Shown: positions 17,701 through 26,979, counted from the stretch's first letter. The stretch: 64,000 nucleotides of DNA from Asaia prunellae JCM 25354 (GCF_000613885.1 NZ_BAJV01000015.1:16452-80451); one strand, 5' to 3'. Notes: generated by a model not told the origin, from the sequence alone. A program made the numbers and translations.

Positions 17701-19702
17701 GCTTGTTCGTGACCCCGTGTTTGCCGATCTGACCCTGCCACGTTTTCTGGCGCCGGGCGATGTCGCCACAAGCCTGGTATCCCTGATCAATACAGAAGGG
17801 GCACCGGGGCATTACGTTGTTACACTGAACGCCGATGGGCCAATCCACCTGACCGGGTCATCGCGTTTTGAGGCGGATCTGCAGAAAGGTGCCCGTCAGT
17901 CTTTCGAAACGTCGCTCCAGGCTGGAGAGTCGGGCATTGCGCATCTGACGGCCAGGCTTGCCGACAAACGCGGTCACCTGATGCTGACACGCAACTGGTA
18001 TCTGCAGGTCCGGCCGGGCCATCTGCCGGTCACGCAATCGAGCGAGGAGAAGCAGGATCCGGGCCAGAGCTATCAAGCTTCCGCCTCGTTGCTTGCTCCT
18101 TTCGAGCCCGGAAGTTCTGTTGTCACGCTCGGCTATTCCGGTGTGCACGGTCTCAATACGATTGCCCTGCTTCAGAACCTTGAGGCAGGGTACAGCAACG
18201 AGACGACAAGTCTCGCCGCTTCTGCGCGTGGGCTTCTGGCCTTCAAGGGCCATGAAGCGCTGGCACGTATGACCGTGCCGGAAGGCGCACAGAAGAGGAT
18301 CGAGACCGCTATTGCCATGCTGATCGATCGTGAGGATGCGGGCGGGCGTTTTGGTTCATGGCGGCTCAATGATGGCAGACTGCTCCCCTGGGAGCAGATT
18401 TATGTTGTTGATTTTTTGACCCGGGCCAAAGAGGCAGGTTATGCTGTTCCACAGGATGCGCTTGATCATGCGCTTGACTGGCTCGTCACATCTCAGGTGC
18501 AAAGCCCCGGTGTCGAGGATCGCAACCAGGACCAGTCCGAAAATGCGGTGACACCAGAAACGCGGGCTTATGCCCTGTATGTTCTTGCACGTGCAGGACG
18601 TCTTGATACGCCCGCATTGCGTGCTCTGGGCGATAATGTGACATCCCGCGCGGTCAACGGGGCTCAGCAGGTCTTCTGGGGCAGCTATGCCAGTCAGACT
18701 ACTTTTGCCAATCCGCTCGCTCTTGGACGTCTGGCTGGTGGTCTTGCCCTGGCCAATGAACGTCAGATGAGCAACACGCTGTTTGGTCTGGCTATCGACG
18801 CTCTTGGAGCGACCAGATCTGGACGCCCCACCTTTGCCGATTACCTCTACTGGGTTTACCTGCGTGATCTGGCCGGACTGGTGCCGCTGGCAGCAGAAAG
18901 CGGCAACAGGGGCCTTGCCCAGAAACTCACTGATCGCTTTGGCCTGCTCGATGTGCCTGTTTCGTGGATCAGCAATGCCACCACTACGGCTCTTCTGGAA
19001 GCTGCAGTGGCCATGAACAAACCTGATCCGGCACGTGGCATTGCGATAAACGGCACCGAGCAGTCCCGTCCGATCGCCCTGCCTCTGGCTTTTACTCCGG
19101 ATGCCAAAGCGCTTGACGGAACAAAGCTGACCAATACCGGTACGGTACCGCTCTGGATGACAGTCACGATAACAGGGACTCCCAAAGAGGCTCCTGTACC
19201 GATTACCAACGGCTTTACGGTAAATGTCACGACCCGAACGCTCGACGGGTCACCCTATGATCCCTCCCGCGGAAGACAGAATGACCGTTTCGTGGTGATC
19301 GTCGAGGGAGAGGCGCAGGACCGCAATCCTCATCATTGCGTCCTGACCGAGCTGCTTCCGGCAGGCTGGGAAATTGAAAGTGTCGTACACGGTCATGAGG
19401 ATGACGAGGATTCCGACACGGCAGTGGCGTCGGCCGGGCCCTCATTCCTGGGGGAAACAACGCAGACCAGCACTGTGGCTTTGAAAGACGATCGTTTCTT
19501 CGCGGCCTTTGATCTCAGAGGCGGCACCTATCATCCCAGCTCGTCCCGTATGCTGGGCAGCAATGAATTCCGGATCGCCTATATTGTACGCGCTGTTACA
19601 CCGGGGCAGTTTCTTCTTCCCGAAACGCTGGTACGTGATCGTTTCATGCCAGCCTTCATGGGGCGCAACGCTGCCGGCCGGATTGTCATAGCCCCGCGAT
19701 GA
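14708..19702 (+). CDS. Bacterial alpha-2-macroglobulin family protein lacking the thioester motif
   Basis: About 1664 residues with a secretory signal ending near 'STAAMA'. The residue before the only signal-region Cys is Met ('LLMCS'), so it does not look like a lipoprotein, unlike E. coli YfhM. MG-type beta domains fill the N-terminal two thirds (e.g. 'VTDRGIYRPGETVNATFLLR'), followed by the 'VSAVDQGILALT' segment, a receptor-like C-terminus and an alpha-toroid domain. Where thioester members have GCLEQTTS, this protein has 'GYSNETTS' (about residues 1161-1168), so the reactive Cys and Gln are both replaced. Family members trap proteases in the periplasm. It overlaps pbpC by ATGA, the usual A2M-PBP1c pairing. 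The start at 14708 is chosen for signal-peptide shape; ATG 14699 is also possible. Confidence 0.9.
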   Translation: MTKTALGRIVRKSALFLPFTALLMCSTAAMAEPMRFLRTLLNTGGKTPELCLRFADALDSQAGPHYADHVQITPGLRPDIRISDHDLCLGGLSWSTRYRITISNGIHDANGRILAQPVTVSMATGDRKPTLSLAGDGFILPRRSVAGLDVQTINMDSVRLSVWRLSPNAVQNMTGQEVYPRVDTTETSLETYEFNRLRDTRLSQVWSGTLETKGARNGSVVTAFPIAKLVEGQKPGLYLVTAENARTPRSESRIATSEDKPTDSSDGYDSDYGSAIAAHWVNVSDTALTTMRGADGLHVFARAFSTALPLKGVTIRLVSQGGDDLGRAVSDNEGQVVFPVALTRGKGVNQPVSLIATSPNGDFSTVSLTQAWFDFSDRGAEGHPAPGPQQTVIVTDRGIYRPGETVNATFLLRNPQGKALDTLPLTVILRRPDGVKAQTLTLKPQEGGGFVNSFALSPSAAQGSWSLEAYVDPTLPPVGRASVLVQDFVPQTIAVDIKPAKEVLIEGEKLQIALEGRYLYGAPAAHLHGEGLVRILRDEAPVPGAKDYVFGLQTQSFSPDQQSVVVPDTDDTGHAEIAVSPDLPEGLTLPLKTEIRLGLFDPSGRSVSKTISLPIMRHRPLIGVRVTPPVMGDDIVTRSVPVDVIAVTPDNKPIASHVLTWTLVRENETYDWISEARGWHFARHVIDEPLQHGRITTDAQGRAHFATELDSGRYRMILTDPETNAASSQRFTSGWWSDSSDKSNAPDRLSLSVRDKVLPAGGQTVVHVEAPFAGEAQIVIATDRVQSIKTVKLPKGGLDIPVTAESDWPGGAYVLVTAFRPLDTPARPHEPSRAVGLAYIGLDQSAHHLKVAVDTPPVIRPQTKTMLPLTVQGGKHVHLVVSAVDQGILALTQWKLPDVFDLVYGRRAFGLDVKDSYAHLMTPVGQAGALREGGDEGGDGGGLSVTSTRIVSLFSGTITPDEHGHALVPLEVPDFEGTLHLMVTAWSDDALGSAESDLLVRDPVFADLTLPRFLAPGDVATSLVSLINTEGAPGHYVVTLNADGPIHLTGSSRFEADLQKGARQSFETSLQAGESGIAHLTARLADKRGHLMLTRNWYLQVRPGHLPVTQSSEEKQDPGQSYQASASLLAPFEPGSSVVTLGYSGVHGLNTIALLQNLEAGYSNETTSLAASARGLLAFKGHEALARMTVPEGAQKRIETAIAMLIDREDAGGRFGSWRLNDGRLLPWEQIYVVDFLTRAKEAGYAVPQDALDHALDWLVTSQVQSPGVEDRNQDQSENAVTPETRAYALYVLARAGRLDTPALRALGDNVTSRAVNGAQQVFWGSYASQTTFANPLALGRLAGGLALANERQMSNTLFGLAIDALGATRSGRPTFADYLYWVYLRDLAGLVPLAAESGNRGLAQKLTDRFGLLDVPVSWISNATTTALLEAAVAMNKPDPARGIAINGTEQSRPIALPLAFTPDAKALDGTKLTNTGTVPLWMTVTITGTPKEAPVPITNGFTVNVTTRTLDGSPYDPSRGRQNDRFVVIVEGEAQDRNPHHCVLTELLPAGWEIESVVHGHEDDEDSDTAVASAGPSFLGETTQTSTVALKDDRFFAAFDLRGGTYHPSSSRMLGSNEFRIAYIVRAVTPGQFLLPETLVRDRFMPAFMGRNAAGRIVIAPR

Positions 19703-21720
19703 AGGGGCCGCGGTGGTCTGGTCATCCGCGCTGTACCATAACATGGCAGCGCGGACTGGCTGGTTTTCTTGCTGTGCTGCTCGGTCTTGCAGCTGCTTTG
19801 TATGCTGCTGACCGGATCTTTCCTCCTGATATGAAGCGGGCTGAACAACAGGCCCTGCTGTTGCAGGATATGAGGGGAGAGCTTCTCGACGGGCGCGTCA
19901 GCGCAGATGATGCATGGCGTTTTGCAACGCAACGTGAAGCGGTCGATCCTCGCTATCTGGCCTTGTTGTTGCAGGTGGAGGATCGGCGCTTCTGGTTCCA
20001 CCCGGGTGTTGATCCGCTTTCCCTGATCCGGGCCGGTTTTCAGCTTGTCACACGAGGCCATATTGTATCGGGTGGCTCGACTCTGGCCATGCAGACGGCT
20101 CGTCTCCTGACGCCTCACCGCCATAGTCTGCGTGGCAAGATCTATGACATGCTGCGTGGTGCCCAGCTCGAATGGCGTTACGGGCGGAGCGGGGTGCTCG
20201 ATCTCTATCTGACCCTGGCGCCGGAAAGTCGCAATATAGAAGGGATCAGGGCTGCCTCCCTGCTCTGGCTGGGTCACGAACCCTTGCATCTGAGCGCCGA
20301 AGAATCTGCACTTCTGATTGTCATGGCGCGGCATCCTCACAGCTTGCGTCCCGACCGGCACCCGGTTGCTGCACGTGCCGAAGTGGCCCGACTTCTTGCA
20401 ACCCGGCCTGCTCAGGGCTGGGAGCGCCGCGGTGCCTTACCTTATGTTCTGCATATCAGTCATCTGGTGCATGACGCTCCGGGGCCGCTGAACTGGCAAT
20501 GGCGCAGGGGTCTTCGCGGTGTATACCAGACCTCTATTGACCGGCGCCTTCAGGTCAGTCTGGCAGGTATTCTTCATAATACGCCTCCTCCTCCTGGCGG
20601 GACATGGGCTGCCCTGGTGGTCAGACGCAATGGCAGTATTGCTGCCTGGCAGGGCAATGCAGGTAATGGCTGCTCCGGCTGTGCAGGCGATATGATAACA
20701 GCCTGGCGCTCGCCGGGCTCAACCCTGAAACCGGCCATTTATGGCCTGGCTTTCCAGCTTGGCCTTCTGGCACCGGATACGGTGATCCAGGACAGGGCCA
20801 GCCATTTCGGTGGCTATGCGCCGCGCAATTACGACCGCATCTTTCATGGTACCACTACAGTGCGTACAGCCCTGCAGCGTTCGTATAATCTACCGGCTGT
20901 GCGGGCACTGGATATGATCGGTGCCGGATATTTTGCAGGAACGATGGATGCTGCAGGGGTCAGGCTCAAACTGCCTCCCAATAATTCTCCCAGCCTGGCT
21001 CTGGCTCTGGGGGGTGTTGGTGTTACGCCGCTCGATCTGGCAAGGCTCTACGTTGCTTTTGCCAATCAGGGGGTCTCTCACCCTCTGGGTCTAGAATGGC
21101 CTGTCGAGCCTACGCCTGGTACGCGCCTGATTGGCGCGCGGGCAAGCCGACAGATCCTCTCCATTCTTGGAGGAACGCCCTTGCCGAAAGGGCGCGCCGA
21201 GACAGGTCAGACGCGTGTCGCCTTCAAGACCGGAACGTCTTACGGGCAACGTGATGCCTGGGCTGTCGGTCTGCGTGGTGACTGGGCTGTTGTCGTGTGG
21301 GCGGGACGGCCTGATGGTACGGCGGTTCCCGGGATAACCGGTCTTGGTACCAGCGCACCTGTGCTGATGCATGTTTTCGATTTGCTGCCAGAGAGTGACG
21401 ACACCCCTGCTGATTCCATGCCGCTTCAAGGCGCGCTTTCACCTGCCTTGCAGAAACTGCATGAAAACCGCGGGCCGCAGATCGTGCAGCCTGCCAATGG
21501 CGGGATGGTGGAATGCTTTGACCAGGACGGGCACGTGACGCCGCTTGGTCTGGTAGCAAGCGGCGGGGTCGAGCCTTATCGCTGGATGGTCAATGGCGTG
21601 CCACTGGACATTCCGACAGGGATTACACCGTCATGGACTCCTGATAGTCCCGGCTTTGCCCATATTGCCCTGGTGGATGCGACAGGGGCGGGGAGTGCCG
21701 TCGATATCCGGGTACGCTAG
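19699..21720 (+). CDS. pbpC: Penicillin-binding protein 1C (bifunctional glycosyltransferase/transpeptidase)
   Basis: 673 residues with one N-terminal membrane anchor (about 18-37) and then a GT51 glycosyltransferase domain with the catalytic motif 'VEDRRFWFHPGVD' (Glu94) and 'GGSTLAMQTARLL'. The transpeptidase domain has the acylation motif 'SPGSTLKP' (Ser341, Lys344), 'SYN' (Ser395) and 'KTGTSYGQRDAW' (Lys510). The C-terminal about 90 residues match the BiPBP_C beta domain of PBP1c. It polymerises and can crosslink peptidoglycan in the periplasm. The gene is translationally coupled to the alpha-2-macroglobulin gene, a common proteobacterial pair thought to couple wall repair with protease defence. 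All catalytic motifs are intact. Confidence 0.93.
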   Translation: MKGPRWSGHPRCTITWQRGLAGFLAVLLGLAAALYAADRIFPPDMKRAEQQALLLQDMRGELLDGRVSADDAWRFATQREAVDPRYLALLLQVEDRRFWFHPGVDPLSLIRAGFQLVTRGHIVSGGSTLAMQTARLLTPHRHSLRGKIYDMLRGAQLEWRYGRSGVLDLYLTLAPESRNIEGIRAASLLWLGHEPLHLSAEESALLIVMARHPHSLRPDRHPVAARAEVARLLATRPAQGWERRGALPYVLHISHLVHDAPGPLNWQWRRGLRGVYQTSIDRRLQVSLAGILHNTPPPPGGTWAALVVRRNGSIAAWQGNAGNGCSGCAGDMITAWRSPGSTLKPAIYGLAFQLGLLAPDTVIQDRASHFGGYAPRNYDRIFHGTTTVRTALQRSYNLPAVRALDMIGAGYFAGTMDAAGVRLKLPPNNSPSLALALGGVGVTPLDLARLYVAFANQGVSHPLGLEWPVEPTPGTRLIGARASRQILSILGGTPLPKGRAETGQTRVAFKTGTSYGQRDAWAVGLRGDWAVVVWAGRPDGTAVPGITGLGTSAPVLMHVFDLLPESDDTPADSMPLQGALSPALQKLHENRGPQIVQPANGGMVECFDQDGHVTPLGLVASGGVEPYRWMVNGVPLDIPTGITPSWTPDSPGFAHIALVDATGAGSAVDIRVR

Positions 21721-21769
21721 GATCAGAGAAGCTCTGGACAGGGTGATCTGCCTGGCACTGGTGGGGTGG

Positions 21770-22132
21770 TTACTCTGATGCCGGAAGGGGGCCGTACCGC
21801 AATGTCGTGGCGCCGGCATCCAGATGTGGCAGAGAACCATGACGCTCTGTGAACGCCTCCCGCTCCAGGCGTTCACAATAGTCCAGATAGCGGATCATTG
21901 CCCGTTCGGCCCTTGGCGTAGCGCCATACAGTTTCTTGTAATGACGCCAGAGAATGAGCGCATTGACCGACCAGGCATCATACACATGTTCAGTCAGACG
22001 ATGTCGGATTGTCTGCGGCAGGGCGTCGAAAGCGGCCCAGGGATCGCCTTCATACCGGCGCCAGAGCGTCTTGCGACAGGTGCCATCATTGGTGAATTCG
22101 GTGGAGGATGAGAGGAGAGAAAGTGCGCGCAT
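21770..22132 (-). CDS. Conserved small hypothetical protein, possibly DUF6525-like
   Basis: A 120-residue, soluble, Arg- and Tyr-rich protein with no signal peptide or membrane segment. The pattern 'LWRRYEGDPWAAFDALPQTIRHRL' recalls, from memory, the small alphaproteobacterial DUF6525 family; function is unknown. It converges on pbpC and diverges from amn. An in-frame TAA lies 12 bases upstream of the ATG, so it cannot start earlier, and there is no Shine-Dalgarno sequence. The bases around the ATG belong to a perfect 28-bp palindrome. The mRNA may therefore be leaderless and controlled by whatever binds the palindrome. Confidence 0.55.
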   Translation of the reverse strand: MRALSLLSSSTEFTNDGTCRKTLWRRYEGDPWAAFDALPQTIRHRLTEHVYDAWSVNALILWRHYKKLYGATPRAERAMIRYLDYCERLEREAFTERHGSLPHLDAGATTLRYGPLPASE

Positions 22133-22158
22133 ATAGTTATGTTATAACATAACTATAT
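22131..22158. promoter_or_regulatory. Perfect 28-bp palindrome, probable operator
   Basis: The half-site ATATAGTTATGTTA is followed immediately by its exact reverse complement, with no spacer and no mismatch. It sits in the divergent gap between the small hypothetical gene (whose ATG overlaps the left edge) and amn (65 bases away). The size, symmetry and AT-richness in a GC-rich genome suggest a binding site for a dimeric or tetrameric helix-turn-helix regulator. No regulator gene is adjacent. There is no T-run to suggest a terminator. Confidence 0.6.
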
Positions 22159-22222
22159 CAACGTCTATCTCTTGTCTGCACAAAAGGCTAGCCTTTGACG
22201 AAATCCGTACCTTCAGAGGTGT

Positions 22223-23674
22223 ATGATGAGCGCAGCAGGGCAGGACAAACTCTTCGATCAGGTCGGATCAGGCTTCATGCCTTTTCACGATGCTGAAGCC
22301 GCGCTTGACCGTATCGAGGCGCTTTATGATGAAGGGGTGAAACATCTGCGTGACAGCTTTGCCGCTAGAAAACCGGCAGAGGCGTTTTATCCCTGTCTGG
22401 CTTTTTCTCTGGCAAATGGCTCAATTCCCGTGGACGTGAAGCCGCGTTTTGGTGTGCTGCTCGAACCCGGTTTCTACAGCACGACACTGACCCGTCCTGC
22501 CTTGTTCCGCAGCTACTGGCGCGCGCAGATTGATAATCTGGTCAACTGTTATCGTCAGCCTGTGCATGTCGGTCTTTCCAGACGACCGATACCCCTGCCT
22601 TATGTCATGGAAGAAGCTGTTACCGGGCTGACCGAGGCCGATCTCAGACGGCTGCAGGACAATTATGCCCTGCCAGATCTGCACAGAACCGATGACACTA
22701 TTGCCAATTGCGAGATCATACCCGATCCGGAAGCACCGCGTGCCCTCGCGCTTTTTACGGCCGAACGCACCGATTATTCCCTGGCGAGGCTGCATCACTA
22801 TACCGGTACGGCGCCACGTCATTTCCAGCGGTTCATCCTGCTGACCAATTACCAGCGCTATGTCGATAATTTCCGCGACTATGCACGTGCGCAGGTCAAT
22901 GCTGGTGGTGAATATCATGCGTTTGTAGAGCCTGGTGACGCATTTTACACCCGGGCGGGCCAGGAAGGGCAGGCTGCGTCCTCATTGCCGCAAATGCCCG
23001 CCTATCATCTGTGTCGCGAGGATGGCGATGGCATCACGCTGATCAATATCGGTGTTGGCCCCTCCAATGCCAAAACCATTACCGATCATCTGGCTGTGCT
23101 GCGTCCCCACTGCTGGCTGATGGTCGGTCATTGTGCTGGACTACGTCGTACGCAACTTCTGGGTGATTACGTTCTGGCTCACGGTTATGTTCGTGATGAC
23201 CATGTTCTTGACGATGATCTGCCAACCTGGGTGCCGGTGCCTCCCATTGCCGAGGTGCAGGTTGCCCTGCAGCAGGCCATGCAGAAAGTGACAGGTCTGG
23301 AAGATCGTGAAATCAAGACAAGGCTGCGCACGGGTACGGTCATGACGACCGATAATCGTAACTGGGAGTTGCGTTTGCGTGCGCTTTTCACGCAGATCAA
23401 CATGAGCCGATCGATTGCGGTCGACATGGAATCAGCCACGATCGCGGCCAATGGTTTTCGCTTTCGTGTTCCCTACGGCACGTTGCTCTGCGTGTCGGAC
23501 AAACCGCTTCATGGCGAACTCAAGCTGCGGGGAATGGCCAATGCCTTCTATCGTGAGCGCGTCAGTCAGCATCTGATGGTGGGTATCGAAACCATGCGGC
23601 TTTTGCGCGAACGCGGTGTTGACAGCCTGCATTCGCGCAAGCTGCGCGGTTTCGATGAACCGGCATTCCGTTAA
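22223..23674 (+). CDS. amn: AMP nucleosidase
   Basis: 483 residues, almost the same length as E. coli Amn (484). It hydrolyses AMP to adenine and ribose 5-phosphate in the cytosol and is related to nucleoside phosphorylases in its C-terminal half. Visible family segments include 'PRFGVLLEPGFYSTTLTRPALF', 'YTGTAPRHFQRFILLTNYQ', 'GVGPSNAKTITDHLAVLRP', 'MVGHCAGLR' and the nucleoside-binding 'VDMESATIAANGFRFRVPYGTLLCVSDKPLHGE'-type region at the C-terminus. The start is ATG 22223, or the adjacent ATG 22226, after AGAGG. The 28-bp palindrome upstream may control it. It is followed by pepF after 106 bases with no evident terminator. Confidence 0.93.
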   Translation: MMSAAGQDKLFDQVGSGFMPFHDAEAALDRIEALYDEGVKHLRDSFAARKPAEAFYPCLAFSLANGSIPVDVKPRFGVLLEPGFYSTTLTRPALFRSYWRAQIDNLVNCYRQPVHVGLSRRPIPLPYVMEEAVTGLTEADLRRLQDNYALPDLHRTDDTIANCEIIPDPEAPRALALFTAERTDYSLARLHHYTGTAPRHFQRFILLTNYQRYVDNFRDYARAQVNAGGEYHAFVEPGDAFYTRAGQEGQAASSLPQMPAYHLCREDGDGITLINIGVGPSNAKTITDHLAVLRPHCWLMVGHCAGLRRTQLLGDYVLAHGYVRDDHVLDDDLPTWVPVPPIAEVQVALQQAMQKVTGLEDREIKTRLRTGTVMTTDNRNWELRLRALFTQINMSRSIAVDMESATIAANGFRFRVPYGTLLCVSDKPLHGELKLRGMANAFYRERVSQHLMVGIETMRLLRERGVDSLHSRKLRGFDEPAFR

Positions 23675-23780
23675 GCCAGCAGACTGATAACCGGCCGGAG
23701 GTGACATCCTTCGGCTGTCCGGGCAAAGATCCGCAGATCAGGAGTGGTTTTGCCCTCTAGGAAGATAAGGACATCGTTTC

Positions 23781-25592
23781 ATGGCTCAAGCCGATAGCGT
23801 CACCCTGCCACGCTGGGATCTTTCTGATCTCTATAGCGGGCTGCATGATCCGGCGATCGAGCAGGATCTCACTTCCTGTGACAATGAGGCGCGTGGTTTT
23901 GCCGAACGCTGGAAAGGTAAACTGGCTACAGCAACCGGGCAGGAGCTGGGTGAGGCGATTGCTGACTATGAACGTATTGATCAGCGTATGGGCCGCCTTG
24001 GGGCATTCGCACAACTCAGTTTTGCAGCGCATACGAGCGACCCGGAGACCGGACGTTTCTCACAGGGTATGACGGAACGTCTGACCGCCATCTCATCCCA
24101 CCTTCTCTTTTTTACGCTCGAGCTCAACCGCCTTGAGGAGGGCGATCTTTCCAGACGTCTTGCTGTACCGGAACTGGCCCGCTGGACGCCTTTCCTGCGT
24201 GATCTGCGTGTATGGCGGCCATATCAGCTGTCCGATGAGGTCGAGCAGGTCCTTGTTGAGAAGTCCGTCACAGGTCGCGCCTCTTGGAATCGCCTCTTTG
24301 ACGAGACCATGGCGTCGCTTTCGGTTACGCTTGATGGTGAAACCCGCCCGCTGGGTGAGGCACTCAACCAGCTTTCCAGCCCCGATCGTGAAAAGCGTCG
24401 CATTGCTGCGGCTGAGGTGAGCCGTGTGCTGGGGGCTAACCAGCGTCTTCTGGTGCTGATCACGAACACGCTCGCCAAGGACAAGGCGATTGAGGACGGA
24501 TTGCGTGGTTTCCCGCGCCCGGGCTCGAGCCGCAACCGTGCCAATATGGTCGAGGATGAAGTGGTTGAGGCGCTGGTTTCCGCAGTGGATGCCGACTATG
24601 CGCGTCTGGCCCATCGCTATTACACGCTCAAGGCTGGCTGGCTTGGTCTGGACAAACTCCAGCACTGGGACCGCAATGCCCCGCTTCCCGGAGATGAGGA
24701 TCGTCTGATCCCCTGGGACGAGGCCAAGACGATTGTCCGCAATGCCTACACACGGTTTGATCCGCGGCTGGGCGAGCTGGTCGGTCGTTTCATGGATAAT
24801 GACTGGATCGATGTGGCCCCTGTGCCGGGTAAATCATCGGGTGCCTTCGCTCATCCGGTGACGCCTGATACGCATCCTTATGTTCTTCTCAATTATCATG
24901 GGCGCAGTCGCGACGTGATGACCCTGGCACATGAGCTGGGACATGGTGCTCACCAGATACTGGCGGCCAAACAGGGCTATCTGCAGTCCTCAACGCCCCT
25001 GACCTTGGCAGAGACGGCGTCTGTTTTTGGTGAAATGCTGACCTTTCAGGCGCTTCTCGATGCTGAGACTGATCCGGGACGTCGCCGTCGCATGCTGGCG
25101 GGCAAGGTTGAGGATATGCTCAATACGGTAGTGCGACAGATCGCCTTCTATCAGTTCGAGGTGAAGCTCCATGATGAACGGCGCAAGGGCGAATTGTCGC
25201 CGGAGCGTCTGGGCGAGATCTGGCGAGAGGTGCAGACGCGCAGTCTTGGCTCGGCCTTCGACTTTACTCCCGATTATGATGCCTACTGGTCCTATGTCCC
25301 GCATTTCGTCCATTCGCCGTTCTATGTGTACGCCTACGCCTTCGGCGATTGCCTGGTGAATGCGCTGTACGGCGTTTATCAGAACGAGAACAAAGAGCAG
25401 GGTGGAACAGGAGGGTTTCAGGATCGTTATGTCGCGATGCTGGAAGCCGGTGGGACAAAGCGCCATGCTGAGTTACTTGAGCCGTTTGGGCTGGACGCCA
25501 GTGATCCGGGCTTCTGGCGCAAAGGGCTTGATGTGATCTCAGGCTTCATCGACGAGCTCGAAGCTCAGGAAAAACAGGACAAGAGCGTTTAA
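23781..25592 (+). CDS. pepF: Oligoendopeptidase F (M3 metallopeptidase)
   Basis: 603 residues of the M3B PepF type. The zinc motif HExxH is 'AHELGHGAHQ' (His384, Glu385, His388), and the third ligand Glu lies in the downstream 'LTLAETASVFGEML' segment. The protein lacks a signal peptide and is cytosolic; it cleaves peptides of roughly 7-17 residues during protein turnover. The N-terminal helical lobe begins 'LPRWDLSDLYSGLHDP', typical of alphaproteobacterial PepF. It lies three bases upstream of the ABC1 kinase gene, so the two form an operon. This M3-then-ABC1 pairing recurs, to my knowledge, in related genomes, but the link between them is unclear. Confidence 0.93.
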   Translation: MAQADSVTLPRWDLSDLYSGLHDPAIEQDLTSCDNEARGFAERWKGKLATATGQELGEAIADYERIDQRMGRLGAFAQLSFAAHTSDPETGRFSQGMTERLTAISSHLLFFTLELNRLEEGDLSRRLAVPELARWTPFLRDLRVWRPYQLSDEVEQVLVEKSVTGRASWNRLFDETMASLSVTLDGETRPLGEALNQLSSPDREKRRIAAAEVSRVLGANQRLLVLITNTLAKDKAIEDGLRGFPRPGSSRNRANMVEDEVVEALVSAVDADYARLAHRYYTLKAGWLGLDKLQHWDRNAPLPGDEDRLIPWDEAKTIVRNAYTRFDPRLGELVGRFMDNDWIDVAPVPGKSSGAFAHPVTPDTHPYVLLNYHGRSRDVMTLAHELGHGAHQILAAKQGYLQSSTPLTLAETASVFGEMLTFQALLDAETDPGRRRRMLAGKVEDMLNTVVRQIAFYQFEVKLHDERRKGELSPERLGEIWREVQTRSLGSAFDFTPDYDAYWSYVPHFVHSPFYVYAYAFGDCLVNALYGVYQNENKEQGGTGGFQDRYVAMLEAGGTKRHAELLEPFGLDASDPGFWRKGLDVISGFIDELEAQEKQDKSV

Positions 25593-25595
25593 GCG

Positions 25596-26962
25596 ATGAG
25601 TAATCCCAAAGATCTGGACCAGACCGGCCTGTTTGGTGAATTCAAACGCATGGCCCGTGCTTCAAGCACTGTCGGCGGTATTGCGACGCGTGTGATTGGC
25701 AACAAGCTCGGGTTCAAGTCCAATCAGGCTATTCATGCGAATGATCTGCGTGCAGCGCTTGGCGGGCTCAAGGGGCCATTGATGAAAGGCGCCCAGATCC
25801 TCTCGACCATTCCCGGTGCTCTACCTGAGGAGTATTCCAGCCAGCTGGCCGAATTGCAGGCCAATGCGCCGCCAATGGCCTGGAGTTTTGTACGTCGTCG
25901 TATGACCACCGAGCTGGGTGTGAACTGGGAGCGGCAGTTCCGTTCTTTCTCACATCAGGCGGTGGCCGCAGCAAGTCTGGGTCAGGTTCATCGTGCGGTT
26001 ACTGCCGAGGGGCAGGAAGTCGCATGCAAGCTCCAGTATCCCGATATGAATGCGGCCGTGGAATCCGACCTGCGCCAGTTCCGGGTTGTCGTGGGGCTGG
26101 TCCAGCAGTTCTTGCCGGCCATCAAGCAGGATGAGGTTGTCAGCGAGCTTGAGGAGCGCCTGCGCGAGGAACTCGATTACGAGCGTGAAGCCTCACATAT
26201 GCGCCTTTACCGCGATATGCTTCAGCATATTCCTGAAGTAACGGTGCCCCTGCCGGTAGAGTCACTTTCCACACGACGTCTTCTGACCATGGAATGGGTC
26301 TCAGGGCGCGGCATACAGAAAATTCTCGATACCAATCCGAGCCAGGAGGAGCGCAACGCCATTGCCACAGCGCTTTTCAAGGCATGGTACACCCCGGTCT
26401 ATCGCTACGGGATCATCCATGGTGATCCGCATATGGGGAACTTCACCATTCGGCCGGACTGGGGGCTGAACCTGCTTGATTTCGGTGCCATCCGGATTTT
26501 CCCGCCCCACTTCATCAAGGTATCATCGATCTCTTCAATGCCTTGCGGAACAATGACGAGGAAATGGCTTTTGCTGCCTACGACGCCTGGGGTTTCAAGG
26601 GACTCTCACGCGAGACGGCTGCAGTTCTCAATGAATGGGCACGGTTCATTTACGGACCTCTGATGGATGATCGCGAGCGTTTCATCCAGGAAAGTGATGA
26701 CCCCAATTTCGGGCGTGACATTGCGGAAAAGGTCTATGAGGGACTCAAGCGCACGGGAGGGGTGCGTCCCTCACGTGAGTTCGTACTTGTCGACCGGTCC
26801 GCTATCGGGCTGGGAAGTGTTTTCCTGCGTCTCAGGGCCAAGCTGAACTGGCACAAGCTTTTTCAGGAGCTGATTGCAGATTTTGATGAGGTAGCTCTGG
26901 CTGAACGTCAGAAGATTGCTTTGGAGGCGGCACGCGTACCACCCCCCTTGAATGGTCTGTGA
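25596..26962 (+). CDS. ABC1/UbiB-family atypical kinase (frame broken at 26520)
   Basis: About 455 residues after repair. It shows the ABC1 hallmarks: N-terminal 'KGPLMKGAQ' (KxGQ-type), the Ala-rich loop 'AAASLGQVHRA', 'VACKLQYPDM' with the ATP lysine, 'EELDYEREA', 'IHGDPHMGNF' and 'LLDFGAIR'. Family members (UbiB/COQ8) are ATPases that support quinone biosynthesis; this soluble type has no C-terminal membrane pair. The frame breaks after 'FPPHFIK': one extra G in the GG at 26519-26520 joins 'GIIDLFNALRNNDEE', and the span is 3n+2. It is co-transcribed with pepF and followed by a hairpin terminator. I cannot assign it firmly to ubiquinone synthesis. Confidence 0.85.
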
Positions 26963-26979
26963 TTACTGTCAGTCGGCAT

